Assembly: GCF_000468535.1 (NCBI RefSeq) | Contig: NZ_AUQY01000002.1 | Location: 124,001 to 188,000 of the forward strand | Reading direction: 5' to 3' | DNA length: 64,000 nt | Source: Peptoniphilus mikwangii | Lineage (GTDB): Bacteria; Bacillota; Clostridia; Tissierellales; Peptoniphilaceae | Shown here: positions 29,883-41,041 of the stretch, in pieces | How the letters are laid out: each line of letters starts with the position of its first letter | Numbering within the stretch: the first letter of the stretch is position 1 | Notes under the pieces: generated by a model | What the model was told of the DNA's origin: nothing | Seen by the model: only the letters and a program-made list of their open reading frames with translations | Databases searched by the model: none | Translations under genes and position numbers: made by a program

Positions 29883-30590
29883 ATGAAAAAAGGTGGATTT
29901 ATAGCATCGTTTAATTATGCTGTGCAGGGAATAGTATCTGCGTTAAAAACAGAAAAAAATATGAAATTTCATTACATAGCAGCACTTGGAGTAATATTTA
30001 TAAGTTTATTTATGGATTTTACTAGAGTGGAATTTATGTTTTTATTATTAGCGATAATATTTGTAATAACTTCTGAAATGTTTAATACAGCTATAGAGCG
30101 AACAATAGACCTTGTAGTTCAAGATTATAATCCGATAGCAAAATATGTTAAAGATATCTCTGCAGGAGCAGTTTTGATAGCTTCCGTTAATGCTTTAGTT
30201 ACAGCTTATTTATTATTTTATAAGAGAATGGCAAATATGGGAGATTTACTTTTAATAAAGATAAAGAATTCTGATGAACATCTTAGCTTTGTAGCGATTA
30301 TTATAGTTGTAATGCTTACAATAGGAGGTAAATATTTAAGAGCTAAAAAAAACAGAGGAACTTATTTTCAAGGAGGAGCAATTTCAGGACATACATCAAT
30401 TGCTTTTTGTGCAGCGACAATAATATCGCTTGTTGCAGAAAAAACATTAATAACAATTGCATCATTTGGAATAGCTTTTTTAGTAGGAGAAAGTAGAATA
30501 GAGGGCAAAATTCATAAAATTAGTGAAGTTGTAAGTGGAGCCATACTTGGAATTTGTGTAGCAATTTTTATATTTAAAGTATTTGGATAA
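29883..30590 (+). CDS. Diacylglycerol/undecaprenol kinase - PAP2 phosphatase fusion
   Basis: Two-domain membrane protein. Residues 1-~115 are a DgkA-type kinase with SEMFNTAIERTIDLVV and AKYVKDISAGAVLIAS. Residues ~125-235 are a PAP2-type phosphatase with GGAISGHTSIAFC and ESRIEGKIHKISEVVSG, where the usual SRxxxxxHxxxD has Glu in place of Asp. In Gram-positives DgkA homologues phosphorylate undecaprenol, so the fusion could both make and remove lipid phosphate. ATG 29883 (with aggtgat) is chosen over GTG 29874. Sits in the usual dgkA position. Confidence 0.88.
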   Translation: MKKGGFIASFNYAVQGIVSALKTEKNMKFHYIAALGVIFISLFMDFTRVEFMFLLLAIIFVITSEMFNTAIERTIDLVVQDYNPIAKYVKDISAGAVLIASVNALVTAYLLFYKRMANMGDLLLIKIKNSDEHLSFVAIIIVVMLTIGGKYLRAKKNRGTYFQGGAISGHTSIAFCAATIISLVAEKTLITIASFGIAFLVGESRIEGKIHKISEVVSGAILGICVAIFIFKVFG

Positions 30591-30601
30591 GAGGAGATTT
30601 G

Positions 30602-31009
30602 ATGGAAGATAAAAAATTAATAGAGTTGGCTATTGAAGCTAAAAATAATTCATCATATACACCGTATTCTAATTTTAGAGTTGGTGCCGCAGTTGAGATG
30701 GAAGATGGTAGTGTATATAAAGGAGGAAATATAGAAATAGCATCTTACTCACCTACAAATTGTGCTGAAAGAACTGCGATATTTACAGCAATATCAGAAG
30801 GAAAGAGAAAAATTAAAAAGATTGCTATAGTAGGAGATGCAGAATATACATTTCCGTGTGGAGTATGCAGACAAGTAATAAGAGAATTTGGAGTAAATGC
30901 AAAGATAATAATAGCTAATTCGGTTGAGCGTTATAAAGTATTTACATTAGAAGAATTACTTCCGTATAGTTTTGGGCCGGAAGATCTTGAAGGAGTAAAA
31001 AATGTTTAA
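30602..31009 (+). CDS. cdd: Cytidine deaminase
   Basis: Pyrimidine salvage enzyme converting (deoxy)cytidine to (deoxy)uridine. The zinc motifs CAERTAIFTAISEG (C-A-E) and PCGVCRQVIREFG (PCxxC) are present, with YSNFRVGAAVE at the N-terminus. 135 residues, tetrameric small form. ATG 30602 is chosen: gaggag lies five bases upstream, whereas TTG 30599 would be too close. Its end overlaps era by eight bases. Confidence 0.95.
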   Translation: MEDKKLIELAIEAKNNSSYTPYSNFRVGAAVEMEDGSVYKGGNIEIASYSPTNCAERTAIFTAISEGKRKIKKIAIVGDAEYTFPCGVCRQVIREFGVNAKIIIANSVERYKVFTLEELLPYSFGPEDLEGVKNV

Positions 31010-31892
31010 ATCAGGTTTTGTTACAATAATAGGGAGACCTAATGTAGGAAAAAGTACACTTTTAAATTGTATAGTAGGTCAAAAAATTTCTGCTATTTCT
31101 AATAAAGCTCAAACAACAAGAAATAAAATAACATTTATATATACTGATGAAGAAATGCAAGTTATATTTTTAGATACTCCCGGGATACAGATGCCAAAAA
31201 ATAAATTAGGTGATTATATGTTAAAAGTATCTGAATCAACTCTTTCTGAAGTAGATGTCATAACATATATAGTGGATTGCTCAAAAAAAATAGGAAAACT
31301 TGATAATTATATAATAAAAGAATTAAAAGAAAAAAACCTAAAAACACCTATTGTACTTTTAGTAAATAAAATAGATGAGGTTGCAAAAGAAGAGCTTTTT
31401 GAAATAATAAAAATGTATGATGACATTGGAATATTTAAGGAAATAATTCCGATATCTGCATTAAAGAATGATGGAGTAGAAAGTTATTTGAAGACATTGG
31501 CAAAGTATATTCCAATCGGACCTATGTATTATCCTGAAGATATGGTAACAGATCATCCGGAAAAGTTTATTGTTGGAGAAATTATAAGAGAAAAAGCTCT
31601 TAGATTTTTAGATGAGGAGATACCACATGGCATTGCCGTTTCAATTGAGAAAATGAGAGAGAGAAAAGAAAAAGAAATAACTGATATTGAAGCGGTCATA
31701 TATATTGAAAGAGAATCTCATAAAAAAATAGTAATTGGTAAAAATGGACAAATGTTAAAAAAAATAGGAAGTGCAGCAAGAACTGAAATTGAAAATTTGC
31801 TTGATACTAAAGTGAATCTTAATTTGTGGGTCAAGGTAGAAAAAAATTGGAGAGATTTAGATAATAAAGTTAAATATTTTGGATATAAGTAA
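31002..31892 (+). CDS. era: GTPase Era
   Basis: Essential GTPase in 16S rRNA processing and 30S assembly. GRPNVGKSTLLNCIVGQ (G1), QTTRNKI (G2), DTPGIQ (G3), NKIDE (G4); C-terminal KH domain with ESHKKIVIGKNGQMLKKIG. 296 residues. Overlaps cdd upstream and recO downstream (one base), in the conserved cluster order. Confidence 0.97.
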   Translation: MFKSGFVTIIGRPNVGKSTLLNCIVGQKISAISNKAQTTRNKITFIYTDEEMQVIFLDTPGIQMPKNKLGDYMLKVSESTLSEVDVITYIVDCSKKIGKLDNYIIKELKEKNLKTPIVLLVNKIDEVAKEELFEIIKMYDDIGIFKEIIPISALKNDGVESYLKTLAKYIPIGPMYYPEDMVTDHPEKFIVGEIIREKALRFLDEEIPHGIAVSIEKMRERKEKEITDIEAVIYIERESHKKIVIGKNGQMLKKIGSAARTEIENLLDTKVNLNLWVKVEKNWRDLDNKVKYFGYK

Positions 31893-32593
31893 TGGAAAAG
31901 ATAAGGACTGAATTAATTGTACTGAGTGAACAAAAATATGGTGAATCAAGTAAAATTATAAGAGTATTTTCAAAAGAAAAGGGAAAAATTACAATTTTAG
32001 CTAAGGGAGCATTAAATGCTAAATCACCTCTTGTTTCTATAACACAGCTTTTTAGTCACTCAAATGCTTATATAAATAAGGGGAGATCATTTTATTACAT
32101 TGAATCTGCTACTATTTTAAATTCGAACTTTAAAATAAGAAAAAAATATGAAACTTTAATAATATCTAGTTATATTTTAGAATTATTGGATAAAACCTTT
32201 CTTGAAGGAGAAGTAAATAAAAAGATATTTGATTTAACTGTAAAAACTTTAAAAATCATTCAAAATATTAATTATATCATGCCGATAATTTTAGCTTTTG
32301 AATTAAAATATATTACATTTTTAGGATATAGACCATCATTAGAATTACAAGAAAAAAACAACTATTTTTCTATTAAAGATGGCGGTATTGTAGATTTGGA
32401 TGAAAATCAGTTCGGTTGTTATCTACTGGATAAAAAAGATATTTACTATTTAAAAAAATTATTATATACTTCTTTAGATGAAATAGACGAAAGATATGAC
32501 AGTGATAAGCTTATATATTTACACAATATTTTAATAGAATATATAAAATATAATCTTGATATTAACGAAATTAATTCGTTAGCACTTATTTAA
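31892..32593 (+). CDS. recO: DNA repair protein RecO
   Basis: Recombination mediator that loads RecA with RecF/RecR. N-terminal OB fold ([32 protein letters not shown]) and C-terminal helical domain. 233 residues. The zinc-binding cysteine cluster expected after LGYRP is missing: only one cysteine remains in that half. Its ATG overlaps the era stop (TAATG), with no strong ribosome site, so translation is probably coupled. Confidence 0.9.
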   Translation: MEKIRTELIVLSEQKYGESSKIIRVFSKEKGKITILAKGALNAKSPLVSITQLFSHSNAYINKGRSFYYIESATILNSNFKIRKKYETLIISSYILELLDKTFLEGEVNKKIFDLTVKTLKIIQNINYIMPIILAFELKYITFLGYRPSLELQEKNNYFSIKDGGIVDLDENQFGCYLLDKKDIYYLKKLLYTSLDEIDERYDSDKLIYLHNILIEYIKYNLDINEINSLALI

Positions 32594-32609
32594 ATTAAGG
32601 GGGAAAAAA

Positions 32610-33497
32610 ATGTATTTTCAAGATTTGATACAAAATTTACAAAGCTATTGGAAAGATAAGGGATGCGTAATTATGCAACCTTATGATGTTGAAAAGGGTG
32701 CAGGTACAATGAATCCATCAACATTTTTAAGAGCATTAGGGCCTGAAGAATGGAGAACTTGTTATGTGGAGCCATCCAGAAGACCTGCTGACGGCAGATA
32801 TGGAGAAAACCCTAATAGATTATATCAACATCATCAAATGCAAGTTATATTAAAGCCGTCTCCTGAAAATGTACAAGAATTATATCTTGACAGCTTAAAA
32901 GCCATAGGTATAGATGCGTTAAAGCATGACATACGATTTGTAGAAGATAATTGGGAGTCACCTACACTTGGAGCATGGGGACTTGGTTGGGAAGTTTGGT
33001 TAGATGGAATGGAAGTAACACAATTCACTTATTTTCAACAAGTTGGTGGAGTAAACTGTGAACTTGAATCTGCAGAACTGACATATGGTCTAGAAAGGAT
33101 AGCTATGTATTTACAAAATGTAAATTCTGTATACGAAATAAAATGGAATGAGAAGTTAACATATGGTGATGTATTTAAAATGTCAGAATATGAGCATTCC
33201 GTTTATAGCTTTGAAACTGCTGATATCGATATGCTTAAAAATTTATTTACAGTGTATGAAAAAGAGTCTATGAGAATAATAGAAAACGGTCTTGTACTTC
33301 CTGCTTATGATTATTGTTTAAAATGTTCTCATGCTTTTAATGTATTAGATGCAAGAGGAGCGATATCTGTTTCTGAAAGGGCGGTTTATATATCAAGAGT
33401 CAGAAATCTTGCTAGAGCAGTCGCATTACAGTATTTAAAAGAAAGAGAAGAAATGGGTTACCCTTTATTAAATAAGGTAGGTGTTGGCAATGAATAG
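32610..33497 (+). CDS. glyQ: Glycyl-tRNA synthetase alpha subunit
   Basis: Catalytic subunit of the bacterial alpha2beta2 glycyl-tRNA synthetase. [20 protein letters not shown] and [20 protein letters not shown] are signature stretches. 295 residues. RBS aaggggga. No T-box element is visible in front, although glyQS is often T-box regulated in Firmicutes; here it is embedded in a long operon. Overlaps glyS by eight bases from the chosen start. Confidence 0.97.
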   Translation: MYFQDLIQNLQSYWKDKGCVIMQPYDVEKGAGTMNPSTFLRALGPEEWRTCYVEPSRRPADGRYGENPNRLYQHHQMQVILKPSPENVQELYLDSLKAIGIDALKHDIRFVEDNWESPTLGAWGLGWEVWLDGMEVTQFTYFQQVGGVNCELESAELTYGLERIAMYLQNVNSVYEIKWNEKLTYGDVFKMSEYEHSVYSFETADIDMLKNLFTVYEKESMRIIENGLVLPAYDYCLKCSHAFNVLDARGAISVSERAVYISRVRNLARAVALQYLKEREEMGYPLLNKVGVGNE

Positions 33498-35565
33498 ATA
33501 TTTGCTTGAAATTGGGGTTGAAGAGCTTCCTGCAAGATTTGTAAATTTAGCAATAGCTCAAATGGAAGATAAGGCAAAAAAATTATTAGAAGAAAATGAT
33601 CTTAAATATGACAGTGTAGAAGTCTATGCTACTCCAAGAAGATTAACTTTGATCATAAATGATGTTGAATTATATCAAAAAGATTTAGATTTAGAAGTAA
33701 AAGGTCCGGCGAAGAAAATAGCATTTGATGAGGAAGGAAATCCTACTAAACCTTTGCTTGGATTTATGAAGTCTCAAAATATAGCACCTGAAAATATTGT
33801 TATAAAAGAATTTAAAGGTGAGGAATATGTATATTCTAATATACATAAAAAAGGAGACTCATTTGAAAGTATAGTATCTAAAAATATTGCGGAATTAATC
33901 AAATCTATAAATTTCCCTAAAAATATGAAATGGGGAGGCAAAAATATTAAATTTGCAAGACCGATTAGATGGATTGTATCATTGCTAAATAATAAAGTTG
34001 TTCCTTTTGAATTTGAGGGAATTGGTGTTTCAAATATTACAAGAGGACATAGATTTTTAGGAAGCTCAAATATAGTTGTTGATGAAGTAGATAATTATGA
34101 ATCTCTACTTAAAGATAATTTTGTAATATTAAATCAAAATGAAAGAAGAGAAATAATTAAATACGGTTCTGCAAAAATTGCAAAGTCAATAGGTGGAGAA
34201 ATATACGAAGATAAAGATTTATTGGAAGAATTAACATATATAGTTGAATATCCAAATCCTATAATGGGAAGTATAAAAGATGAGTATTTACAATTACCGA
34301 AAGAAGTAATCACTACTCCGATGAGAGATCATTTAAGATTTATACCTATCCATGCTTCAAATGGAGAACTTCTTCCTAATTTTATAACTATAAGAAACGG
34401 AAATGACGATTATAAAGATATAGTAATAGCAGGCAACGAAAAGGTACTTGGAGCAAGACTTGAAGACGCTAAATTTTTCTACAATGATGATATATCAAAA
34501 TCACTTGAAAGTTATATTGATTCATTAAAGGGAGTAATGTTTCAACAAAAACTTGGAACGATGTATGACAAATCTGAACGTGTGTCTAAACTTGCTCAAA
34601 AGATAGGAGAAAATTTAGAGGTTGCTGATGAAACTATAGAATCTATAAAACGTTCTGCAAAACTTTCTAAGGCTGATTTAACTACAAAAATGGTTCAAGA
34701 ATTTACAGAACTTCAAGGAGTCATGGGTTCAATTTATGCAACTAAGAGCGGAGAATCTGAGATAGTATCTCAGGCTATTTATGAACAGTATTTACCAAGG
34801 TTTTCAAATGATTTATTACCTAAGTCAACAACAGGTTCAATTCTTGCAATAGCAGATAAAATTGATACTATAACAGGATTGTTTGCAATAGGTTTAATAC
34901 CTACAGGTTCTCAAGATCCTTTCGCTTTAAGAAGAAATGCAAGAGGGATTATTAATATAATAGAATCAAATAAGTGGGACATACTTATTGGAGACATAGT
35001 TGATTATTCATTGTATATTTATACCAGTGAGTTATCTTTAGTATTTGATTATGAAAAAGTTAAAAATAGCATAATAGAATTTTTTGCAGGAAGATTAAAA
35101 AACATGCTTCAAGAAGACGATATAAGATATGATATTATTGATTCTGTACTAAGTGATTCAGAAAGTGTTGTAAATATCTTCAAAAAAGCTAATGAATTAA
35201 ATAAATATTTTAAAGAAGACAAGAGCAGTTTAATAGATGCATATACAAGACTTCATAATATGGCTAAGAAAAAAGATAGGGATATAGAATTTGAAGCATT
35301 GCTTTTATCTGAGCCTGATGAAAAAGCTCTTTATGAAGCACAGTCTAAATTATTAGAGAATGTAAATAAATTAATAGATGATAAAGAGTATATTGAAGCG
35401 TTAAATTTAATGGATAATTTAGTTGTATTAATAAATAATTACTTTGATAATATAATGGTATTGGTTGATGATGAAAAAATTAAATTTAATAGACTTGAAA
35501 TGATAAGCAAAATAGATTTTGTAATGAGAAGAATATTGAATATAGAAAAAATTGTAACTGATTAA
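33490..35565 (+). CDS. glyS: Glycyl-tRNA synthetase beta subunit
   Basis: tRNA-binding subunit of glycyl-tRNA synthetase. Begins [17 protein letters not shown], contains [14 protein letters not shown], and ends in a helical, anticodon-binding region. 691 residues. ATG 33490 (with ggtaggtgtt upstream) is used rather than the GTG three codons earlier. Followed by ccpN, as in B. subtilis. Confidence 0.96.
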   Translation: MNRYLLEIGVEELPARFVNLAIAQMEDKAKKLLEENDLKYDSVEVYATPRRLTLIINDVELYQKDLDLEVKGPAKKIAFDEEGNPTKPLLGFMKSQNIAPENIVIKEFKGEEYVYSNIHKKGDSFESIVSKNIAELIKSINFPKNMKWGGKNIKFARPIRWIVSLLNNKVVPFEFEGIGVSNITRGHRFLGSSNIVVDEVDNYESLLKDNFVILNQNERREIIKYGSAKIAKSIGGEIYEDKDLLEELTYIVEYPNPIMGSIKDEYLQLPKEVITTPMRDHLRFIPIHASNGELLPNFITIRNGNDDYKDIVIAGNEKVLGARLEDAKFFYNDDISKSLESYIDSLKGVMFQQKLGTMYDKSERVSKLAQKIGENLEVADETIESIKRSAKLSKADLTTKMVQEFTELQGVMGSIYATKSGESEIVSQAIYEQYLPRFSNDLLPKSTTGSILAIADKIDTITGLFAIGLIPTGSQDPFALRRNARGIINIIESNKWDILIGDIVDYSLYIYTSELSLVFDYEKVKNSIIEFFAGRLKNMLQEDDIRYDIIDSVLSDSESVVNIFKKANELNKYFKEDKSSLIDAYTRLHNMAKKKDRDIEFEALLLSEPDEKALYEAQSKLLENVNKLIDDKEYIEALNLMDNLVVLINNYFDNIMVLVDDEKIKFNRLEMISKIDFVMRRILNIEKIVTD

Positions 35566-35578
35566 AGTTGGTGATAAT

Positions 35579-36211
35579 TTGGATTTTACTAAAAGGCAAC
35601 TTGATATAATTGAAATAGTTAAAGGAAGAGCTCCTATTACAGGAGACGATATAGCTAGAGAACTTAATATATCAAGAGCCACTATACGACCGGATCTTTC
35701 GGTATTAACTCGGCTTAATATATTAGGTGCACGTCCTAAAGTCGGATATTTTTATATTGAGAATTCCAATACATCTATATTTTTAAGAGAAGTAGATAAA
35801 ATATTAGTAAAAGAAACGATGAGTGTGCCGGTAGTAATGGATGAAAACACGAGTATTTATGATGTTATAGTTGAACTGTTTTTAGAAAATGTAAGTTCGA
35901 TTTTCATAACATCTAATGGATTTTTAACAGGGGTTGTTTCTAGGAAAGATTTACTTAGAACAACTCTTGGTAAAATGGATTTAAACAATACTCCGGTAGC
36001 CATGATAATGACAAGAATGTCCAGTATAGTATATGTGACAGAAAATAGCAGTATAATTGAAGCTGCTATAAAAATCAATGACAGAGCAGTTGATTCTCTT
36101 CCTGTTGTTAGAATTACAGACGGAGATTTAAATAAACTTAAAGTAATAGGAAGATTTACTAAAACAAATGTCAATAGAATTTTTGTAGAGCTTGTAAAGG
36201 AAGGATATTAA
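35579..36211 (+). CDS. CcpN-type HTH and CBS-domain repressor
   Basis: N-terminal winged helix (FTKRQLDIIEIVKGRAPITG, ISRATIRPDLSVL) followed by two CBS domains (about 80-200; FLTGVVSRKDLLRTTLGK, VDSLPVVRI). This is the CcpN/YqzB family; in B. subtilis CcpN represses gluconeogenic genes and senses ATP/ADP. TTG start at 35579 after ggtgataa. It directly precedes the PPDK regulatory protein, the same pair as in B. subtilis (yqzB-yqfL), supporting a role in pyruvate/PEP control. Confidence 0.9.
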   Translation: MDFTKRQLDIIEIVKGRAPITGDDIARELNISRATIRPDLSVLTRLNILGARPKVGYFYIENSNTSIFLREVDKILVKETMSVPVVMDENTSIYDVIVELFLENVSSIFITSNGFLTGVVSRKDLLRTTLGKMDLNNTPVAMIMTRMSSIVYVTENSSIIEAAIKINDRAVDSLPVVRITDGDLNKLKVIGRFTKTNVNRIFVELVKEGY

Positions 36212-36221
36212 AGGAGGAATT

Positions 36222-37037
36222 ATGTCTGATAATTCAATTATAATATATGTAATTTCAGATTCTATAGGTGAAACGGGAGAACTTATTGCCAAAGGAAGTA
36301 TAAGACAATTTGAGTCTGAAAATTTTGAAATAAAGAGGTATCCTTATCACAACACAATAGAACAAATAGAGCCTATACTTCTTGAAGCGGCACAAAGTAC
36401 AAGAAGTTTAATAATATATACAAATGTTGTTCAGTCGACAAGAGATTTTATAGAAAAAAAAGCGGAAGAACTTAGTTTGCATACTGTAGATGTAATGGGT
36501 TCTCCGATGAGTCATTTAGAAGCAATATTAGGATATTCACCGGTAAGAGAACCTGGACTTATAAGAAGACTTGATGATAATTATTTTAAAAAAGTAGAAG
36601 CGATTGAGTTTGCTGTAAAGTATGATGACGGTAAAGATCCAAGAGGAGCTAAAAAGGCAGATATATGTCTTGTTGGAATATCAAGAACATCAAAAACACC
36701 ACTTTCTATGTATCTTGCAAATAAATTATATAAAGTTGCAAATATACCTCTTGTACCGGAAGTTCCGGTTCCGGCAGAGGTATATGAGAAGGATATTAAT
36801 AGAGTAATAGGATTAACTTGTAATCCTGAAAAACTTATAACGATAAGAGAGGAAAGACTTAAATCATTAGGGTTATCAAGTAGCGCAAAGTATGCAAATA
36901 TTGAAAGAATCAAAGCTGAACTTAAATATTCTAAGCAAATAATGGAAGAACTTGGATGTTTTGTAATTGATGTTTCCAATAAAGCAATTGAAGAAACAGC
37001 TGAGATTATTATTGACCACATGGAAAAAGTTTTATAG
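36222..37037 (+). CDS. Pyruvate, phosphate dikinase regulatory protein
   Basis: DUF299 family bifunctional ADP-dependent kinase and Pi-dependent phosphorylase that switches PPDK off and on. IYVISDSIGETGEL at the start, and the P-loop-like GISRTSKTPLSMYLANK near residue 151 are typical, with GLTCNPEKLITIREERL. 271 residues. RBS aaaggagga, 11 bases after the CcpN-type gene. The PPDK gene itself is not in the window. Confidence 0.93.
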   Translation: MSDNSIIIYVISDSIGETGELIAKGSIRQFESENFEIKRYPYHNTIEQIEPILLEAAQSTRSLIIYTNVVQSTRDFIEKKAEELSLHTVDVMGSPMSHLEAILGYSPVREPGLIRRLDDNYFKKVEAIEFAVKYDDGKDPRGAKKADICLVGISRTSKTPLSMYLANKLYKVANIPLVPEVPVPAEVYEKDINRVIGLTCNPEKLITIREERLKSLGLSSSAKYANIERIKAELKYSKQIMEELGCFVIDVSNKAIEETAEIIIDHMEKVL

Positions 37038-37048
37038 CGGAGGATAAT

Positions 37049-38062
37049 ATGAATCCAAGAGAAAAGAGAGAAAAACTTGAGCATGAAATTTTATATAATT
37101 TTGCAAGTTTTTCTGATGAGAGTAGAGGGCGTCAAAAGTTTGAAGAAAAGTGTAATTTGAGAACAGAATATCAGAGAGATAGAGATAGAATATTACATTC
37201 AAAAGCATTTAGAAGATTAAAGCATAAGACACAAGTTTTTATATCTCCTGAAAAGGATCACTTTAGAACAAGACTTACACATACTCTTGAAGTTTCACAA
37301 ATAGCCAGAACAATAGCAAGAAGTCTTGAGTTAAATGAAGATTTAATTGAAGCTATGGCATTAGGACATGATCTTGGACATACTCCATTCGGACATAGTG
37401 GAGAAAAAGTTTTGAATAAATTAAATCAAAAAGGATTTAAACACAATGAACAGTCACTTAGAATGGTAGATTATCTTGAAGTTGGAGAAAATAGAATTGG
37501 TTTAAATCTTACTTGGGAAGTAAGAGATGGTATTGTAAATCATTCCGGTGATAATGTTGCATCAACATTGGAGGGTAAAATATTAAAATATGCAGATAGA
37601 ATAGCATATATAAATCACGATATTGATGATGCTATTAGAGCTGGAATAATTTCAAAAACAGATTTACCGACTGATTTAATTGAGCTTCTTGGAGATTCTC
37701 ATAGTAAGAGAATAAATAAAATGATAAATTCAATAGTTAGAGAAAGTTATCATAAAAATTCTATTTATATGGAACCGGAAATAGAAAAAGCAACTATGGA
37801 ACTTAGACAGTTTATGTTTAAAAATGTTTATTTAGATAAAACTGTTAAATCAGAAGATGATAAAATAGAGCATATAATTATGTCTTTATTTGATTATTAT
37901 AAAAATGATATTAGTAAGATACCTGCTGAAAATTTAAAGGTATACGAAAATATAGAGCACACTGAAGAAGATATAATATGTGATTATATAGCAGGGATGA
38001 CGGATATATATGTTGTTGATTTATATAAGTCATTGTATATCCCAAAGGGTTGGAGTAAGTAG
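37049..38062 (+). CDS. dgt: dGTP triphosphohydrolase-like HD protein
   Basis: HD-domain nucleotidase. RDRDRILHSKAFRRLKHKTQ and the HD core HTLEVSQIARTIARSLELN with GHDLGHTPFGHSGE identify the deoxyguanosine triphosphohydrolase-like family. 337 residues, the short form of Gram-positives; actual dNTP preference cannot be told. Start ATG with gcggaggata. Lies just before dnaG-rpoD, as in clostridia. Confidence 0.92.
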   Translation: MNPREKREKLEHEILYNFASFSDESRGRQKFEEKCNLRTEYQRDRDRILHSKAFRRLKHKTQVFISPEKDHFRTRLTHTLEVSQIARTIARSLELNEDLIEAMALGHDLGHTPFGHSGEKVLNKLNQKGFKHNEQSLRMVDYLEVGENRIGLNLTWEVRDGIVNHSGDNVASTLEGKILKYADRIAYINHDIDDAIRAGIISKTDLPTDLIELLGDSHSKRINKMINSIVRESYHKNSIYMEPEIEKATMELRQFMFKNVYLDKTVKSEDDKIEHIIMSLFDYYKNDISKIPAENLKVYENIEHTEEDIICDYIAGMTDIYVVDLYKSLYIPKGWSK

Positions 38063-38070
38063 GTGATTTT

Positions 38071-39876
38071 ATGTCCTACATTATAGATGACGAACTTTTA
38101 AATGATATTAGAGATAAAATTGACATAGTAAATTTGATTTCTCAATATGTACACTTAAAAAAAAGTGGAAGTAATTATATGGGACTTTGCCCATTTCATG
38201 GTGAAAAAACTCCTTCTTTTTCTGTATCACCAAGTAAAGGAATATTTCATTGTTTTGGTTGCGGTGTTGGAGGAGATCAAATCTCTTTCATAATGAAAAG
38301 AGAAAATTTAGGTTTTAGAGAAGCTGTTAAGTTTTTGGCAGACAAATATGGAATAGAATTGAAAAATACATCCGAGAGTATAAATACCCAGCTGATAAAT
38401 AAAAAAAATAGAGCTTATGAAGCTAATAGAGAAGCTGCAAAATTCTTTATGCTTTCTTTAAGCAGATCTAAGTCTGCATATATGTATTTAAAAAATAGAA
38501 ATATTGACAATGATACAATTAGAGACTATGGACTTGGTTATGCTCCTGACAGTTGGAATGAATTATTTAATTATTTAAGTAAAAAGGGATTTAATGGAGA
38601 TGAACTTGAAGAATTTAATTTAGTTTCAAAGTCAAAATCAGGTAAATTTATAGATAGATTTAGAAATAGAATTATGTTCCCTATAATAGATACAAAAAAA
38701 AGAGTCATAGGATTTGGAGGAAGAGTTCTTGATGACAGTCTTCCTAAATATTTAAATACAAGAGATACGATTATATTTAATAAAGGTAAAAACTTATATA
38801 ATTTAAACATAATATCAGAAAAATCTGATAGAGAAAAGATTATTTTGGTAGAAGGATATATGGATGTTATATCTTTATATAAAAGTGGTATAAATTATAG
38901 TGTAGCAAGCTTAGGTACTTCATTAACGGAAGAACAAGCAGAACTCATAAAAAGATATGGTAAAGAAGTATATATATGTTATGATGGAGATTCTGCAGGG
39001 ATAAAGGCTACAAATAGAGCTATAGATATACTTATAATTCAAAATATAAAGCCGAAAATATTAACGTTGCCAGAAAAATTGGATCCTGATGAATATGTAA
39101 CAAAATATGGAAAACTTAGCTTTGAGATTGAACTTAAAAATAGTCAACCATATTTGGAATATAAAATATCTAAAATAAGAGAGAACTATAATATAGAGTC
39201 GCCGGATGGATTAAGCGGATTTACTAGTGAAGTGTCAAAGTTAATTTCAAGAATAAAAAATCCTATAGAAATGGATATCTATGTAGATAAAATATCTAAG
39301 CAATATGGTGTCTCTAAAAATTCTATTATTAATTATATATTAATTTTAAGCAGAAATAAGAAAAATAAAGAATTTAATAAAAAAACTTATGAATATAAAA
39401 ATAAAGAAGTTAAAGATAAAAAGATTTCGATAAATACAAGGTATATAGCAGAAGACCAACTTATAAAATATGCACTTTATTCAAATGATAATTTTGAGTT
39501 GATAGATAAAAAAATAAATTCGTGTGAATTTACAAAGTCTGAATGCAGGATAATATTTGAAGAGCTTGCCGAATATTATAGGCAAGGTATAGATTTTAAA
39601 GACGTGTTAAAAAATTTGGTAGATAAGAAGCTGATATCTCAAGATTATGCTGATAAAATAAATATAATTGAAATTAATCAATATAGTTCGGATAAAATTA
39701 TTAGTGAGTTGATTGGAGCTTTGAAAAAAGATAGTTTGGAATATAGAAGAAAAGATATATTACAAGATATAAAAAATCTTGAAAAAGAAGAACCGTCCAA
39801 AAAAAATTCTGAAATTTTAAAGTTACTAATAGATGAACTAAATGAAATAAATAAAACAATTAATATTTCTCAGTAA
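38071..39876 (+). CDS. dnaG: DNA primase
   Basis: Makes RNA primers for replication. N-terminal zinc-binding domain with [17 protein letters not shown] and [11 protein letters not shown], catalytic core with [16 protein letters not shown] and Toprim motifs ([28 protein letters not shown]), then a helical DnaB-interacting C-terminus. 601 residues. ATG with taggtgatttt. Upstream of rpoD in the classic macromolecular-synthesis order (without rpsU, which is elsewhere here). Confidence 0.96.
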   Translation: MSYIIDDELLNDIRDKIDIVNLISQYVHLKKSGSNYMGLCPFHGEKTPSFSVSPSKGIFHCFGCGVGGDQISFIMKRENLGFREAVKFLADKYGIELKNTSESINTQLINKKNRAYEANREAAKFFMLSLSRSKSAYMYLKNRNIDNDTIRDYGLGYAPDSWNELFNYLSKKGFNGDELEEFNLVSKSKSGKFIDRFRNRIMFPIIDTKKRVIGFGGRVLDDSLPKYLNTRDTIIFNKGKNLYNLNIISEKSDREKIILVEGYMDVISLYKSGINYSVASLGTSLTEEQAELIKRYGKEVYICYDGDSAGIKATNRAIDILIIQNIKPKILTLPEKLDPDEYVTKYGKLSFEIELKNSQPYLEYKISKIRENYNIESPDGLSGFTSEVSKLISRIKNPIEMDIYVDKISKQYGVSKNSIINYILILSRNKKNKEFNKKTYEYKNKEVKDKKISINTRYIAEDQLIKYALYSNDNFELIDKKINSCEFTKSECRIIFEELAEYYRQGIDFKDVLKNLVDKKLISQDYADKINIIEINQYSSDKIISELIGALKKDSLEYRRKDILQDIKNLEKEEPSKKNSEILKLLIDELNEINKTINISQ

Positions 39877-39889
39877 GGAGGCTAAATAT

Positions 39890-41041
39890 ATGCAAGATAC
39901 TGATTCAAAAATTGAAGATGGCAACCTTCAATCAAAAGATAGTATAATTATAAATTTAAAAAATAATGGTAAGAAAAAAGGAAATCTAACTTACGATGAA
40001 ATTATTAATGCATTAGAAGAAATCCCTATGGAAAGTGATGAGATTGAGTTATTATATCAAGATTTTGAGAAGTCTGGAATAGAAATTTTAACAGATGATA
40101 AAATAGACGATGATATTTTGGATGATGATAAGCTTGATGAGGATATTTTAGATGTTAGAAAAGATGATGAGGATGATTTATCAAAAGAAGATTTATCTGT
40201 ACCTAAGGGGATAAGTGTAGATGATCCTGTAAGGATGTATTTAAAAGAAATAGGAAAGATTCCTCTACTTACAGGAGATGAAGAGATAGATATTGCTCAA
40301 AGAATGGAAGTTGGAGACGAAGATGCTAAGCAAGAATTAGCTGAAGCGAATTTAAGACTGGTAGTTTCTATTGCTAAGAGATATGTTGGAAGAGGAATGA
40401 GCTTTCTTGATTTAATTCAAGAGGGAAATTTAGGGCTTATGAAAGCGGTAGAGAAATTTGACTATACAAAAGGGTTTAAGTTTTCGACTTATGCTACATG
40501 GTGGATAAGACAGGCTATAACTCGCGCTATTGCAGATCAAGCTAGAACTATTAGAATACCGGTTCATATGGTTGAAACTATTAATAAATTGGTTAGAGTA
40601 CAGAGACAATTGGTACAAGAACTTGGCAGAGATCCGCTACCTGAAGAAATAGGAAAAGAAATGAATCTCGAAGTAGAAAAAGTAAGAGAAATTCAAAAAA
40701 TTGCTCAAGAGCCTGTTTCATTAGAGACACCTATAGGAGAAGAAGAAGATTCTCATTTAGGAGATTTTATTCCGGATGATGAAATATTATCACCATCTGA
40801 TGCAGCTACATTTACATTACTAAAAGAGCAATTGGAAGATGTATTACAGACTTTAACAGATAGAGAAAAGAAAGTTTTAACTCTTAGATTTGGACTTGAT
40901 GATGGCAGAGCAAGAACACTTGAAGAAGTAGGAAAAGAATTTGATGTTACAAGAGAGAGAATCAGACAAATAGAAGCAAAAGCTCTTAGAAAATTAAGAC
41001 ATCCGAGCAGAAGTAAAAAATTAAAGGATTTTTTGGAATGA
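39890..41041 (+). CDS. rpoD: RNA polymerase primary sigma factor
   Basis: Housekeeping sigma factor (SigA). Region 1.1 is very acidic with a D-D-I-L-D-D-D-K repeat around 70-90; region 1.2 [16 protein letters not shown]; region 2 [20 protein letters not shown] and [18 protein letters not shown]; region 4 [12 protein letters not shown]-type and [18 protein letters not shown]. 383 residues. Recognises the TTGACA/TATAAT-type promoters seen in the window. Stop overlaps the trmK start (ATGA). Confidence 0.97.
   Translation: MQDTDSKIEDGNLQSKDSIIINLKNNGKKKGNLTYDEIINALEEIPMESDEIELLYQDFEKSGIEILTDDKIDDDILDDDKLDEDILDVRKDDEDDLSKEDLSVPKGISVDDPVRMYLKEIGKIPLLTGDEEIDIAQRMEVGDEDAKQELAEANLRLVVSIAKRYVGRGMSFLDLIQEGNLGLMKAVEKFDYTKGFKFSTYATWWIRQAITRAIADQARTIRIPVHMVETINKLVRVQRQLVQELGRDPLPEEIGKEMNLEVEKVREIQKIAQEPVSLETPIGEEEDSHLGDFIPDDEILSPSDAATFTLLKEQLEDVLQTLTDREKKVLTLRFGLDDGRARTLEEVGKEFDVTRERIRQIEAKALRKLRHPSRSKKLKDFLE

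Noticed and set aside
32594-32609. T-box riboswitch before glyQ
   Set aside because: Only 16 bases separate recO and glyQ and no T-box sequence is seen in or before this gap.
36581-37084. Minus-strand frame across the PPDK regulator and dgt
   Set aside because: Antisense to two genes with clear motifs and without family similarity.
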